A DNA stretch of 8,165 bases, taken from Candidatus Galloscillospira excrementavium. GTDB taxonomy: Bacteria; Bacillota; Clostridia; Oscillospirales; Oscillospiraceae. The notes under the pieces were generated by a model. It had not been told where the DNA came from, searched no databases, and was given only the letters and a program-made list of their open reading frames with translations. Positions 1 through 5,372 of the stretch are shown piece by piece. Numbering within the stretch: position 1 is the stretch's first letter; every line of letters starts with the position of its first letter. The position numbers and the translations under genes are program-made. The stretch spans positions 1 to 8,165 of the forward strand of contig DVHW01000072.1 of NCBI GenBank assembly GCA_018711785.1, read 5' to 3'.

Positions 1-62
1 GACTTGAACCTGTGACCTCCCGCACGTCAAGCGGATGCTCATACCAGCTGAGCTAATCGTCC
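1..62 (-). tRNA. tRNA-Val (anticodon GAC), 3' end cut by the window edge
   Basis: Read on the minus strand from 62, the cloverleaf is clear. The acceptor 5' strand is GGACGAT (62-56), followed by U8 and A9. The D arm is GCTC/GAGC (53-50 with 40-37) around a loop containing GG. The anticodon stem is TCCGC/GCGGG (35-31 with 23-19) and the 7-base loop TTGACGT (30-24) puts GAC at 28-26, which reads the valine codon GUC (and GUU by wobble). The variable loop is AGGTC, then the T-stem start ACAGG and the T loop TTCAAGT. Only one base of the 3' T-stem strand is present; the rest of that strand, the acceptor 3' strand and any encoded CCA lie outside. The identity depends on the anticodon and is secure; the gene is intact as far as it is visible. 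A consensus promoter lies directly upstream. Confidence 0.95.
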
Positions 63-76
63 AAACGGCGAAAATT

Positions 77-105
77 ATTATACCAATGGGGAAACGCTTT
101 GTCAA
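77..105 (-). promoter_or_regulatory. Consensus sigma-A promoter of the tRNA-Val gene
   Basis: On the minus strand there is TTGACA (105-100), a 17-base spacer, then TATAAT (82-77). Both hexamers match the consensus perfectly and the spacing is optimal. The expected start near 70 would leave a leader of only about 8 bases before the tRNA 5' end at 62. This fits an unregulated, strong stable-RNA promoter. Confidence 0.93.
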
Positions 106-207
106 TACTTTTTTCGGAGAACGCCATTTAAGCTGCCCTATGGATTATGAAGCGGCTTTGCCGGAGAAAAGAAAGGCTGCCCTGGGGTGGCGCAGCGGGG
201 GGAAATC

Positions 208-216
208 TGGTATACT
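208..216 (+). promoter_or_regulatory. Extended -10 promoter for the hydrolase-SDR pair
   Basis: TGG followed by TATACT (TG at 208-209, hexamer 211-216) is a five-of-six match to TATAAT with the extended -10 TG. No good -35 lies 17 bases upstream, as expected for promoters that rely on the extended element. A start near 223 would give about 35 bases of leader before the ATG at 258. It is the only plausible plus-strand promoter I see between the divergent tRNA promoter and the gene. Confidence 0.6.
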
Positions 217-227
217 GAAACAAATTT

Positions 228-241
228 GCGGCCTTGGCCGC
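228..241 (+). repeat. Short palindrome in the hydrolase leader
   Basis: GCGGCC-TT-GGCCGC is a perfect inverted repeat with a 2-base centre. It sits between the predicted transcription start and the ribosome-binding site at 245-251. In RNA it could form a four-pair GC stem with a 6-base loop just ahead of the ribosome-binding site; in DNA it could be an operator. In GC-rich sequence a palindrome of this size can also arise by chance. Confidence 0.35.
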
Positions 242-257
242 CACGGGAGGAAACGCG

Positions 258-1073
258 ATGCTGTACGAAGTATTTGGGCGGGAGGACCTCAACCCCCGCC
301 TGCCCGGGAGCGCCACCGAGGTCCGCCTCACCGCCTACGCCCGCCCCCGCACCGGCATGGTGGCCGATACCGGCAAGCGCTGGGCGGTGCTCATCCTGCC
401 CGGCGGGGGCTATCAGGTCACCGCGCCGGGGGAGGGGGAGCCGGTGGCCCTGGCCTTCCTGGCCGCGGGGGTGCAGGCCTTCGTGCTGGAGTACAGCGTG
501 GCCCCCGCCTGCTGGCCCCAGGCCTTTCTGGAGGCCTGCGCCGCCATGGACTTCCTCCGCCGGAACCGGGACAAATACGGCGTGGACCGCCTGGCGGTGT
601 GCGGCTTCTCGGCCGGGGGACACCTGGCCGGGTGCGTGGCCAATCTCTGGGGCAGCCCTCTGGTGTCAGAGGAGCTGGGCCTGACGCCGGATCAGGTGCG
701 GCCCGACGGGGCCATCCTCAGCTATCCGGTCATCTCCGCCCGGCCCGAGCTGGGCATGGAGCCCTGCTACCGCACTCTGCTGGGGCCTGGCCCCATCCCG
801 CCGGAGCTGTCCCTGGAGGAGAGCGTGAGCCGCCGCAATCCGCCCACCTTCCTCTGGTCCACCGTGACCGACGGCACTGTGCCCGTGGAGCACACCCTGC
901 GCTACGCCGACGCCCTCCGGTCCCATGGAGTGCCCTTCGAGCTCCATGTGTTCTCCAGCGGCCCCCACGCCATGGGCCTGGCCACCGGGGAGAGCGCCTG
1001 GGACGAGGCCCACCGGGACGAGCGGGCGGCGGCCTGGCAGCCCCTGTGCGTCCGGTGGCTGAACAGTCTGTGA
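258..1073 (+). CDS. Alpha/beta-hydrolase, acetyl-esterase/lipase-like
   Basis: A 271-residue cytoplasmic hydrolase with no signal peptide or membrane segment. The fold markers are in order: an oxyanion-loop motif LPGGGYQ at residues 47-53, the nucleophile elbow GFSAGG at 116-121 with Ser118, the acid in STVTDGTVP with Asp205, and the base in SGPHAMG with His237. This spacing and the PGGGY version of the HGGG loop fit the Aes/BD-FAE-like esterases often annotated as acetyl-xylan esterase or 'xylanase B-like' hydrolases, which remove acyl groups from small esters or acetylated sugars. The real substrate cannot be read from sequence. The ATG at 258 is chosen because GGGAGGA (245-251) stands 6 bases before it; an in-frame start at 234 has no such site. 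The SDR gene follows after 17 bases, so the two are probably co-transcribed. The length is normal for the family and the catalytic triad is complete. Confidence 0.88.
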   Translation: MLYEVFGREDLNPRLPGSATEVRLTAYARPRTGMVADTGKRWAVLILPGGGYQVTAPGEGEPVALAFLAAGVQAFVLEYSVAPACWPQAFLEACAAMDFLRRNRDKYGVDRLAVCGFSAGGHLAGCVANLWGSPLVSEELGLTPDQVRPDGAILSYPVISARPELGMEPCYRTLLGPGPIPPELSLEESVSRRNPPTFLWSTVTDGTVPVEHTLRYADALRSHGVPFELHVFSSGPHAMGLATGESAWDEAHRDERAAAWQPLCVRWLNSL

Positions 1074-1090
1074 GAGGGAGGCGCGGCAGA

Positions 1091-1825
1091 ATGCAAAAGA
1101 CAGTCCTCATCACCGGGGCCTCTCGGGGCATCGGCGCCGAGACCGCCCGGCGGTTCTCGGCGGCGGGGTATGCCGTGGCACTCCACTACCACCGCAGCGA
1201 GGAGCGGGCCCTGGCCCTGGCGGAGGAGCTCCGGGGAGCGGGGGGCGAGGTGCTGACGGTGCAGGCCGACGTGGGCGACTGGTCACAGGTTCGGAAAATG
1301 GTTGACAATGTGTTGGATAAATTTTGTCAACTTGACATTTTGATATGCAACGCCGGGGTCTCCTGGCAGGGACTTTTGAGCGAAATGCCAGTGGAGGACT
1401 GGCGCAGGCTCTGCGCCGTGGACCTGGACGGGGTCTTTTACTGCTGCAAGGCGGTCATACCCCACTTTGTCGCCCGGAAGGCGGGAAAGATCCTCACAGT
1501 CTCCTCCATGTGGGGGCAGACGGGCGGCTCCTGCGAGGCGGCCTATTCCGCGGCCAAGGCGGGGGTCATCGGGCTGACAAAGGCCCTGGCCAAGGAGCTG
1601 GGCCCCTCCGGCATTGCGGTAAACTGCGTGGCCCCGGGGGTCATTGCCACGGAAATGAACCAAAATCTCACCCCGGCGGACCTGGACGCCCTGCGGGAGG
1701 AGACCCCCCTGGGCCGCATCGGCACGGCGGGGGACGTGGCGGAGAGCCTTCTCTTTCTGGCCTCGGAGGGGGCAAGCTTTATCACCGGACAGGTCCTGGC
1801 TCCCAACGGCGGGCTGGTGATCTGA
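1091..1825 (+). CDS. Short-chain dehydrogenase/reductase, FabG / YmfI-like
   Basis: A 244-residue classical SDR. The Rossmann NAD(P) motif TGASRGIG is at residues 8-15, Asp60 is in the adenine-contact position, and the NAG motif is at 87-89. The catalytic Ser139, Tyr152 and Lys156 are in place (S-13-Y-3-K). The fourth tetrad position, usually Asn, reads Asp111 in the segment VDLDGVF. The ending ITGQVLAPNGGLVI and the active-site stretch VSSMWG with a Cys at 148 remind me of clostridial proteins annotated as elongation factor P 5-aminopentanone reductase (YmfI); that is from memory. A 3-oxoacyl-ACP reductase (FabG) role is the main alternative, but no fatty-acid genes are nearby. The start ATG is set by AGGGAGG (1075-1081) with a 9-base spacer. 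The open frame continues upstream across the hydrolase gene only because GC-rich sequence has few stops. Codons for residues about 65-86 are unusually AT-rich. Confidence 0.88.
   Translation: MQKTVLITGASRGIGAETARRFSAAGYAVALHYHRSEERALALAEELRGAGGEVLTVQADVGDWSQVRKMVDNVLDKFCQLDILICNAGVSWQGLLSEMPVEDWRRLCAVDLDGVFYCCKAVIPHFVARKAGKILTVSSMWGQTGGSCEAAYSAAKAGVIGLTKALAKELGPSGIAVNCVAPGVIATEMNQNLTPADLDALREETPLGRIGTAGDVAESLLFLASEGASFITGQVLAPNGGLVI
1301..1337 (+). repeat. Cluster of TTGACA/TGTCAA inverted repeats inside the SDR gene
   Basis: Within an AT-rich patch of the SDR coding sequence, GTTGACAA (1301-1308) and TTGTCAAC (1324-1331) form a perfect 8-bp inverted repeat with a 15-base gap. Abutting it, TGTCAA-C-TTGACA (1325-1337) is a perfect 6+1+6 palindrome. 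The same half-site GTTGACAA recurs inverted around the livK promoter about 600 bases downstream. It could be a distal operator or a coincidence of codon choice. The bases also encode conserved-looking protein, and no -10 hexamer follows at promoter spacing. Confidence 0.35.
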
Positions 1826-1834
1826 CCGATTTCT

Positions 1835-1913
1835 GCCGGAATTGGTCATAGTCCACACAACATCTGTCCGTGTGAGATGGGCATTGTATAGAATGACAGT
1901 TGACAATTCCGGC
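1835..1913 (+). repeat. Inverted repeat spanning the SDR-livK gap
   Basis: GCCGGAATTG (1835-1844) and CAATTCCGGC (1904-1913) are perfect 10-bp complements. If G1845 bulges out, three more pairs form (1846-1848 with 1901-1903). The loop is about 50 bases and contains smaller dyads, CACAC/GTGTG (1854-1858 with 1870-1874) and CATCT/AGATG (1861-1865 with 1875-1879), which exclude one another. No T tract follows, so it is not an ordinary intrinsic terminator. The right arm overlaps the -35 region of the livK promoter. Confidence 0.5.
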
Positions 1914-1935
1914 CATGATGAATATAATTGTCAAC
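1899..1935 (+). promoter_or_regulatory. Inverted repeat framing the livK promoter, candidate operator
   Basis: GTTGACAATT (1899-1908) and AATTGTCAAC (1926-1935) are perfect 10-bp inverted copies separated by 17 bases. The left arm contains the -35 hexamer; the right arm begins inside the -10 hexamer and extends to the likely transcription start. A dimeric repressor, or a pair of dimers, bound here would block polymerase. I see no CodY-type AATTTTC-N-GAAAATT box. The arrangement is directly visible; its use as an operator is inference. Confidence 0.5.
1900..1928 (+). promoter_or_regulatory. Perfect consensus sigma-A promoter of the liv operon
   Basis: TTGACA (1900-1905), a 17-base spacer, then TATAAT (1923-1928). 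Transcription should begin near 1935, giving a leader of about 24 bases with the ribosome-binding site almost at the 5' end. A promoter this strong ahead of a nutrient importer usually needs a repressor to shut it off. Confidence 0.93.
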
Positions 1936-1941
1936 AACCTG

Positions 1942-1950
1942 AAAGGAGGT
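1942..1950 (+). promoter_or_regulatory. Ribosome-binding site that fixes the livK start
   Basis: AAAGGAGGT is a full-strength Shine-Dalgarno sequence. Two ATGs follow, at 1954 (3-base spacer) and 1959 (8-base spacer). Only 1959 is correctly spaced and in frame with the signal peptide. Confidence 0.92.
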
Positions 1951-1958
1951 TGCATGAA

Positions 1959-3203
1959 ATGAAGAAACGGATTCTTGCACTCGCCCTGGCGGCCGCCCTG
2001 TCCCTGGGCCTGCTGGCCGGCTGCGGCGGCGATACCAACGGCGGCGACACGGCCACCCCCACCCCGGCGGCCGACAACACCGACACCCCGTCCACCCAGG
2101 CCCCGGATGACGGCGGCGGGAGCGCCGGCGAGGCCAGCGGCACCTTTACCATCGGCATGATCGGCCCCCTGACCGGCGGCGCGGCCATTTACGGCACCGC
2201 CGTGCTCAACGCGGCTCAGATCGCCGTGGAGGAGATCAACGCCCTGGGCGGGCCGGTGCAGTTCAACCTGATCTCCGCCGACGACGTGAACGACGCCGAG
2301 ACCGCCGTCAACGCCTACAACAACCTGATGGATCAGGGAATGCAGATCCTGCTGGGCACCGTCACCACCCAGCCCGCCCTGGCCGTGGTGCCCTACACCT
2401 ATGACGAGCGGGTGTTCACCCTGACCCCCTCCGGCTCCGGCGACGACGTCATCGAAGGCAACGACAACGTATACCAGGTCTGCTTCACCGACTCCAACCA
2501 GGGCACCCGCTCCGCCCAGTACATCGACGAGCATTTTGAGGACCCCAAGATCGCCATCATCTATAAGAACGACGACCCGTACTCCCAGGGCATCCGGGAC
2601 AACTTCTATGCCGAGGCCACGGCCCGGGGCATGGAGATCGTCTATGAGGGCACCTTCGGTGAGGCCAACCAGACCGACTTCAACGTCCAGCTCACCGGCG
2701 CTGAGTCCGCCGGGGCGGATATGATCTTCCTCCCCATCTACTACACCCCCGCCTCCGTCATCCTGACCCAGGCCAACCAGATGGGTTACCACCCCACCTT
2801 CTTCGGCGTGGACGGCATGGACGGCATCCTGACCGTGCCCGGCTTTGACACCAGCCTGGCCGAGGGCGTGTACCTGCTGACCCCCTTCTCTGCCGACGCA
2901 GAAGACGAGGCCACCCAGGCCTTTGTGACGGAGTACCAGAGCCGCTTCGGCGACACCCCCAACCAGTTCGCCGCTGACGCCTATGACGGCATCTACATCA
3001 TCTACGAGGCCATCCAGGCTGCCGGCGTCACCGCCGACATGTCCAATGAGGAGATCTGCGACGCCCTCATCGCCGCCATGGGTGATCTGTCCCTGGTGGG
3101 CCTGACCAGCGCCGGGTCGGAGATGACCTGGGACGACAACGGCGCCGTGAGCAAGGACCCCGCCGCCGTCATCATTGAGAACGGCACCTACGTCACCCCC
3201 TGA
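1959..3203 (+). CDS. livK: Branched-chain amino-acid ABC transporter substrate-binding lipoprotein
   Basis: A 414-residue extracytoplasmic receptor that captures leucine, isoleucine or valine (or a related hydrophobic amino acid) and delivers it to LivHM. Residues 1-21 form a lipoprotein signal (KKR, hydrophobic core, lipobox LAG-Cys22), so the mature protein is lipid-anchored at Cys22. A flexible Gly/Thr/Pro/Asp-rich linker covers about 23-61. The type I periplasmic-binding fold follows: TIGMIGPLTGG at 64-74, the hinge and ligand-contact region LTPSGS at 155-160, the second lobe KIAIIYKNDDPYSQG at 197-211, and AADAYDG near 338-344. This is the Peripla_BP_6/Leu-Ile-Val receptor type. The start at 1959 has AAAGGAGGT 8 bases upstream. 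It is first in the operon, with its own consensus promoter, and two hairpins lie between it and livH. Exact specificity is not provable; amides, short peptides or aromatic acids are alternatives within the family. Confidence 0.93.
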   Translation: MKKRILALALAAALSLGLLAGCGGDTNGGDTATPTPAADNTDTPSTQAPDDGGGSAGEASGTFTIGMIGPLTGGAAIYGTAVLNAAQIAVEEINALGGPVQFNLISADDVNDAETAVNAYNNLMDQGMQILLGTVTTQPALAVVPYTYDERVFTLTPSGSGDDVIEGNDNVYQVCFTDSNQGTRSAQYIDEHFEDPKIAIIYKNDDPYSQGIRDNFYAEATARGMEIVYEGTFGEANQTDFNVQLTGAESAGADMIFLPIYYTPASVILTQANQMGYHPTFFGVDGMDGILTVPGFDTSLAEGVYLLTPFSADAEDEATQAFVTEYQSRFGDTPNQFAADAYDGIYIIYEAIQAAGVTADMSNEEICDALIAAMGDLSLVGLTSAGSEMTWDDNGAVSKDPAAVIIENGTYVTP

Positions 3204-3231
3204 CAGAGGGAGAAACAACCAAAAAGAGCAC

Positions 3232-3267
3232 AGGGCAGGCTGCCGGGGTGGCCCGGCAGCCCCCTGC
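3232..3267 (+). terminator. Strong hairpin after livK, attenuator or mRNA stabiliser
   Basis: GGCTGCCGGG (3239-3248) and CCCGGCAGCC (3253-3262) pair perfectly over 10 bp around the loop GTGG. CAGGG (3232-3236) with CCCTG (3263-3267) adds five pairs across a 2-base bulge. The following sequence, CATTTCTGTGG, is only weakly T-rich, so full termination is unlikely. Partial termination, or protection of the livK 3' end from exonucleases, fits its place between a receptor gene and its permease genes. Confidence 0.65.
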
Positions 3268-3269
3268 AT

Positions 3270-3334
3270 TTCTGTGGCAGAGACCGGAGCGGCGCGGAGA
3301 GGCAGACACGCCGCCCCGGTTTCGGCCATGGGAA
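3270..3334 (+). repeat. Long imperfect palindrome / RNA hairpin between livK and livH
   Basis: Arms 3270-3295 and 3309-3334 align over 26 positions around a 13-base loop. Twenty positions are Watson-Crick pairs, four are G-U wobbles when read as plus-strand RNA, and two are mismatches (3280/3324 and 3289/3315). It starts two bases after the previous hairpin and ends 5 bases before the AGGTG ribosome-binding site of livH (3340-3344), which it leaves free. It may be a copy of a dispersed intergenic palindromic repeat, or an operon-specific processing or stabilising element. There is no T tract, so it is not a standard terminator. Confidence 0.6.
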
Positions 3335-3353
3335 GAGAGAGGTGTGAGAGCCA

Positions 3354-4286
3354 ATGGAATTTCTGTCCTACCTGATCACCGGCATCAGCCTGGGGAGCAT
3401 CTACGCCATCATCGCCCTGGGCTACACCATGGTCTACGGCATCGCCAAGATGCTCAACTTCGCCCACGGCGACGTCATCATGGTGGGGAGCTATGTGGTC
3501 TTCTACGCCACCAACTTCGCCCGGACCAGCCTGTTGACCCGCCTGTTTGGGGAAGCGCCCCCCGCCCTGGCCTCGGGGCTTGCCACCCTGGTGTGCGTGA
3601 TCCTGGCCATGGTGGTATGCGGCGTGCTGGGCATCATCATCGAGGCCCTGGCCTATAAGCCCCTGCGGCAGGCCGGGTCCCTGGCGGTGCTCATTACCGC
3701 CATCGGCGTGAGCTACTTCCTGCAGAACGCCGCCCAGCTCCTCTTCGGGGCCAACCCGGTGAACTTCACCCCCGTGGTCAGCGACCAGCTGACCCTCTTT
3801 GACGGCCAGCTGCGCATCTCCTATGTGGCCTTGCTGACCATCGTGGCCTGCGTGGTCATCATGGTGGCCCTGACCGTCTTTACCAGCCAGAGCAAGATGG
3901 GCAAGGCCATGCGGGCCTGCTCGGAGGACCGGGGGGCGGCCCAGCTCATGGGCATCAACGTCAACTCCACCATCTCCATGACCTTCGCCATCGGCTCCGC
4001 CCTGGCAGCCATCGCCGGGGTGCTGCTGTGCTCCTACTCCCCGGTGCTCCAGCCCACCACCGGCTCCATGCCCGGCATCAAGGCCTTTACCGCCGCGGTG
4101 TTCGGGGGTATCGGCTCCATCCCCGGGGCCTTCCTGGGCGGCATCCTGCTGGGGATCATTGAGGCCCTGGCCCAGGCGTACATCTCCACCCAGCTGTCCA
4201 ACACCATTCTCTTCGCGGTGCTCATCATCGTACTGCTGGTGAAGCCCTCGGGCCTTCTGGGCAAGTATGTGCCCGAGAAAGTGTAG
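3354..4286 (+). CDS. livH: Branched-chain amino-acid ABC transporter permease LivH
   Basis: A 310-residue integral membrane protein, one of the two channel subunits. It is almost wholly hydrophobic, with about eight spans. The family opening is plain: a start followed by GISLGSIYAIIALGYTMVYG at residues 10-29 and MLNFAHGD at 33-40. The cytoplasmic coupling loop that contacts the ATPases is in MGKAMRACSEDRGAAQLMG (182-200), and the conserved GIGSIPGAFLGG follows at 252-263. The protein ends shortly after the LLVKPSGLLG motif (294-303). Length and motif order are ordinary for LivH. The ATG follows AGGTG (3340-3344) with a 9-base spacer. It is separated from livK by 150 bases of structured RNA but lies close to livM (9 bases), so livHMGF form one translational block. 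Confidence 0.95.
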   Translation: MEFLSYLITGISLGSIYAIIALGYTMVYGIAKMLNFAHGDVIMVGSYVVFYATNFARTSLLTRLFGEAPPALASGLATLVCVILAMVVCGVLGIIIEALAYKPLRQAGSLAVLITAIGVSYFLQNAAQLLFGANPVNFTPVVSDQLTLFDGQLRISYVALLTIVACVVIMVALTVFTSQSKMGKAMRACSEDRGAAQLMGINVNSTISMTFAIGSALAAIAGVLLCSYSPVLQPTTGSMPGIKAFTAAVFGGIGSIPGAFLGGILLGIIEALAQAYISTQLSNTILFAVLIIVLLVKPSGLLGKYVPEKV

Positions 4287-4295
4287 GTGGCCGGG

Positions 4296-5372
4296 ATGAA
4301 GAGCTATTTCAAGAACATGAAGCGGGCCACCAAGGTGGACTACGCCACCTACGCGGGGGTCATCCTGGCCTTTGTCGTGGTCATGGCCTGCAAGAGCCTG
4401 GGCCTGCTCAACCGCCAGATGACGGGAATGCTGGTGCCCATCTGCGCCTATATCTGCATGGCCCTGAGCCTGAACCTGACAGTGGGCATCCTGGGCGAGC
4501 TGAGCCTGGGCCACGCGGGATTCATGAGCGTGGGCGCCTTCAGCGGCATCATTGTCTCCATGAGCCTGTCCCAGACGGTGCCCAACGAGCTGGTGCGGCT
4601 GGTGCTGGCCCTGGTGGTGGGCACTCTCATCGCCGCCGTGGTGGGCCTGATCGTGGGTGTCCCGGTGCTGCGGCTCCGGGGGGACTACCTGGCCATCGTC
4701 ACCCTGGCCTTCGGCGAGATCATCAAGGACATCATCAACTGCCTGCTGGTGGGCTGGGATGAGCGGGGCCTCCACTTTGCCTTCAACTTCGACGGCAACC
4801 AGAACATCCAGAGCCTGGGCCTGAGTGAGAACGGCATCGAGATCATCAAAGGCGCCCAGGGCGCCTCGGGCAACGACCGCATCGCCACCTTCACCGTGGG
4901 CTTTGTGCTGGTGATGATCACCCTCATCGTGGTGCTCAACCTGGTGCGCAGCCGCACCGGCCGGGCGGTCATGGCCATCCGGGACAACCGCATCGCCGCC
5001 GAGAGCGTGGGCATCAACGTCACCAAGTACAAGCTCATCGCCTTCGTCACCTCCGCCGCCCTGGCGGGGGCCGCCGGGGCCCTGTTCGGGCTGAACTACG
5101 CCAGCGTCAACGCCGCCCAGTTTGACTTCAACACCTCTATCCTGGTGCTGGTCTACGTGGTGCTGGGCGGGCTGGGCAACATGTGGGGCTCCATCATCGC
5201 CACCGTGGTGCTCTACGTCCTGCCCGAGGCCCTGCGGGAGTATGCCGACCTGCGCATGCTCCTCTATGCCATCATCCTCATCCTGGTGATGCTGGCCACC
5301 CACAACCCCAGACTGCGTGACCTGGCCGGGCGCATCATTCCCAGAAGAAGGGGGGCAGAGGCAGATGGCTAA
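4296..5372 (+). CDS. livM: Branched-chain amino-acid ABC transporter permease LivM
   Basis: A 358-residue membrane protein and partner of LivH in the channel. After a basic N-terminus (residues 1-13) come about eight to ten hydrophobic spans. Diagnostic stretches are LNLTVGILGELSLGHAGF at 59-76, RLRGDYLAIVTLAFGEI at 126-142, the coupling loop TGRAVMAIRDNRIAAESVGI at 221-240, and GGLGNMWGSIIA at 291-302. A soluble loop at about 152-195 faces outside, where LivM proteins usually carry one. ATG 4296 is preferred because AGGTGG (4285-4290) lies 5 bases upstream. A GTG at 4287, directly after the livH stop, would add three residues but has no good ribosome-binding site. The 3' end overlaps livG by 8 bases, implying translational coupling. 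Confidence 0.94.
   Translation: MKSYFKNMKRATKVDYATYAGVILAFVVVMACKSLGLLNRQMTGMLVPICAYICMALSLNLTVGILGELSLGHAGFMSVGAFSGIIVSMSLSQTVPNELVRLVLALVVGTLIAAVVGLIVGVPVLRLRGDYLAIVTLAFGEIIKDIINCLLVGWDERGLHFAFNFDGNQNIQSLGLSENGIEIIKGAQGASGNDRIATFTVGFVLVMITLIVVLNLVRSRTGRAVMAIRDNRIAAESVGINVTKYKLIAFVTSAALAGAAGALFGLNYASVNAAQFDFNTSILVLVYVVLGGLGNMWGSIIATVVLYVLPEALREYADLRMLLYAIILILVMLATHNPRLRDLAGRIIPRRRGAEADG

Noticed and set aside
1..62. The tRNA-Val as an attachment site for an integrated element
   Set aside because: No integrase, no repeat of the tRNA 3' end and no mobile genes are visible; the 3' end that would carry an attachment site is outside the window.
35..1090. A long N-terminal extension of the SDR frame, running through the tRNA and hydrolase region
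   Set aside because: It begins inside a tRNA gene, is Arg/Gly/Pro-rich without motifs, and overlaps the well-supported hydrolase in another frame. The SDR has its own ribosome-binding site at 1091.
1302..1360. An internal promoter in the SDR gene based on TTGACA at 1302 or 1332
   Set aside because: At 16-18 base spacing the downstream hexamers do not resemble TATAAT on either strand.
1884..1894. TTGTATAGAAT as an alternative -10 for livK
   Set aside because: No -35 of any quality lies about 17 bases upstream, whereas a perfect promoter is present 40 bases further on.
1826..1958. A CodY box or T-box leader controlling the liv operon
   Set aside because: No match to AATTTTC-N-GAAAATT is present, and the predicted leader of about 24 bases is too short for a T-box or other riboswitch.
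3175..3658. Small plus-strand frames across the livK-livH gap (3175-3375 and 3248-3658) as possible leader peptides
   Set aside because: They are Arg/Pro-rich, run through two strong palindromes and overlap livH in another frame, with no good ribosome-binding site. The bases are better explained as structured RNA.
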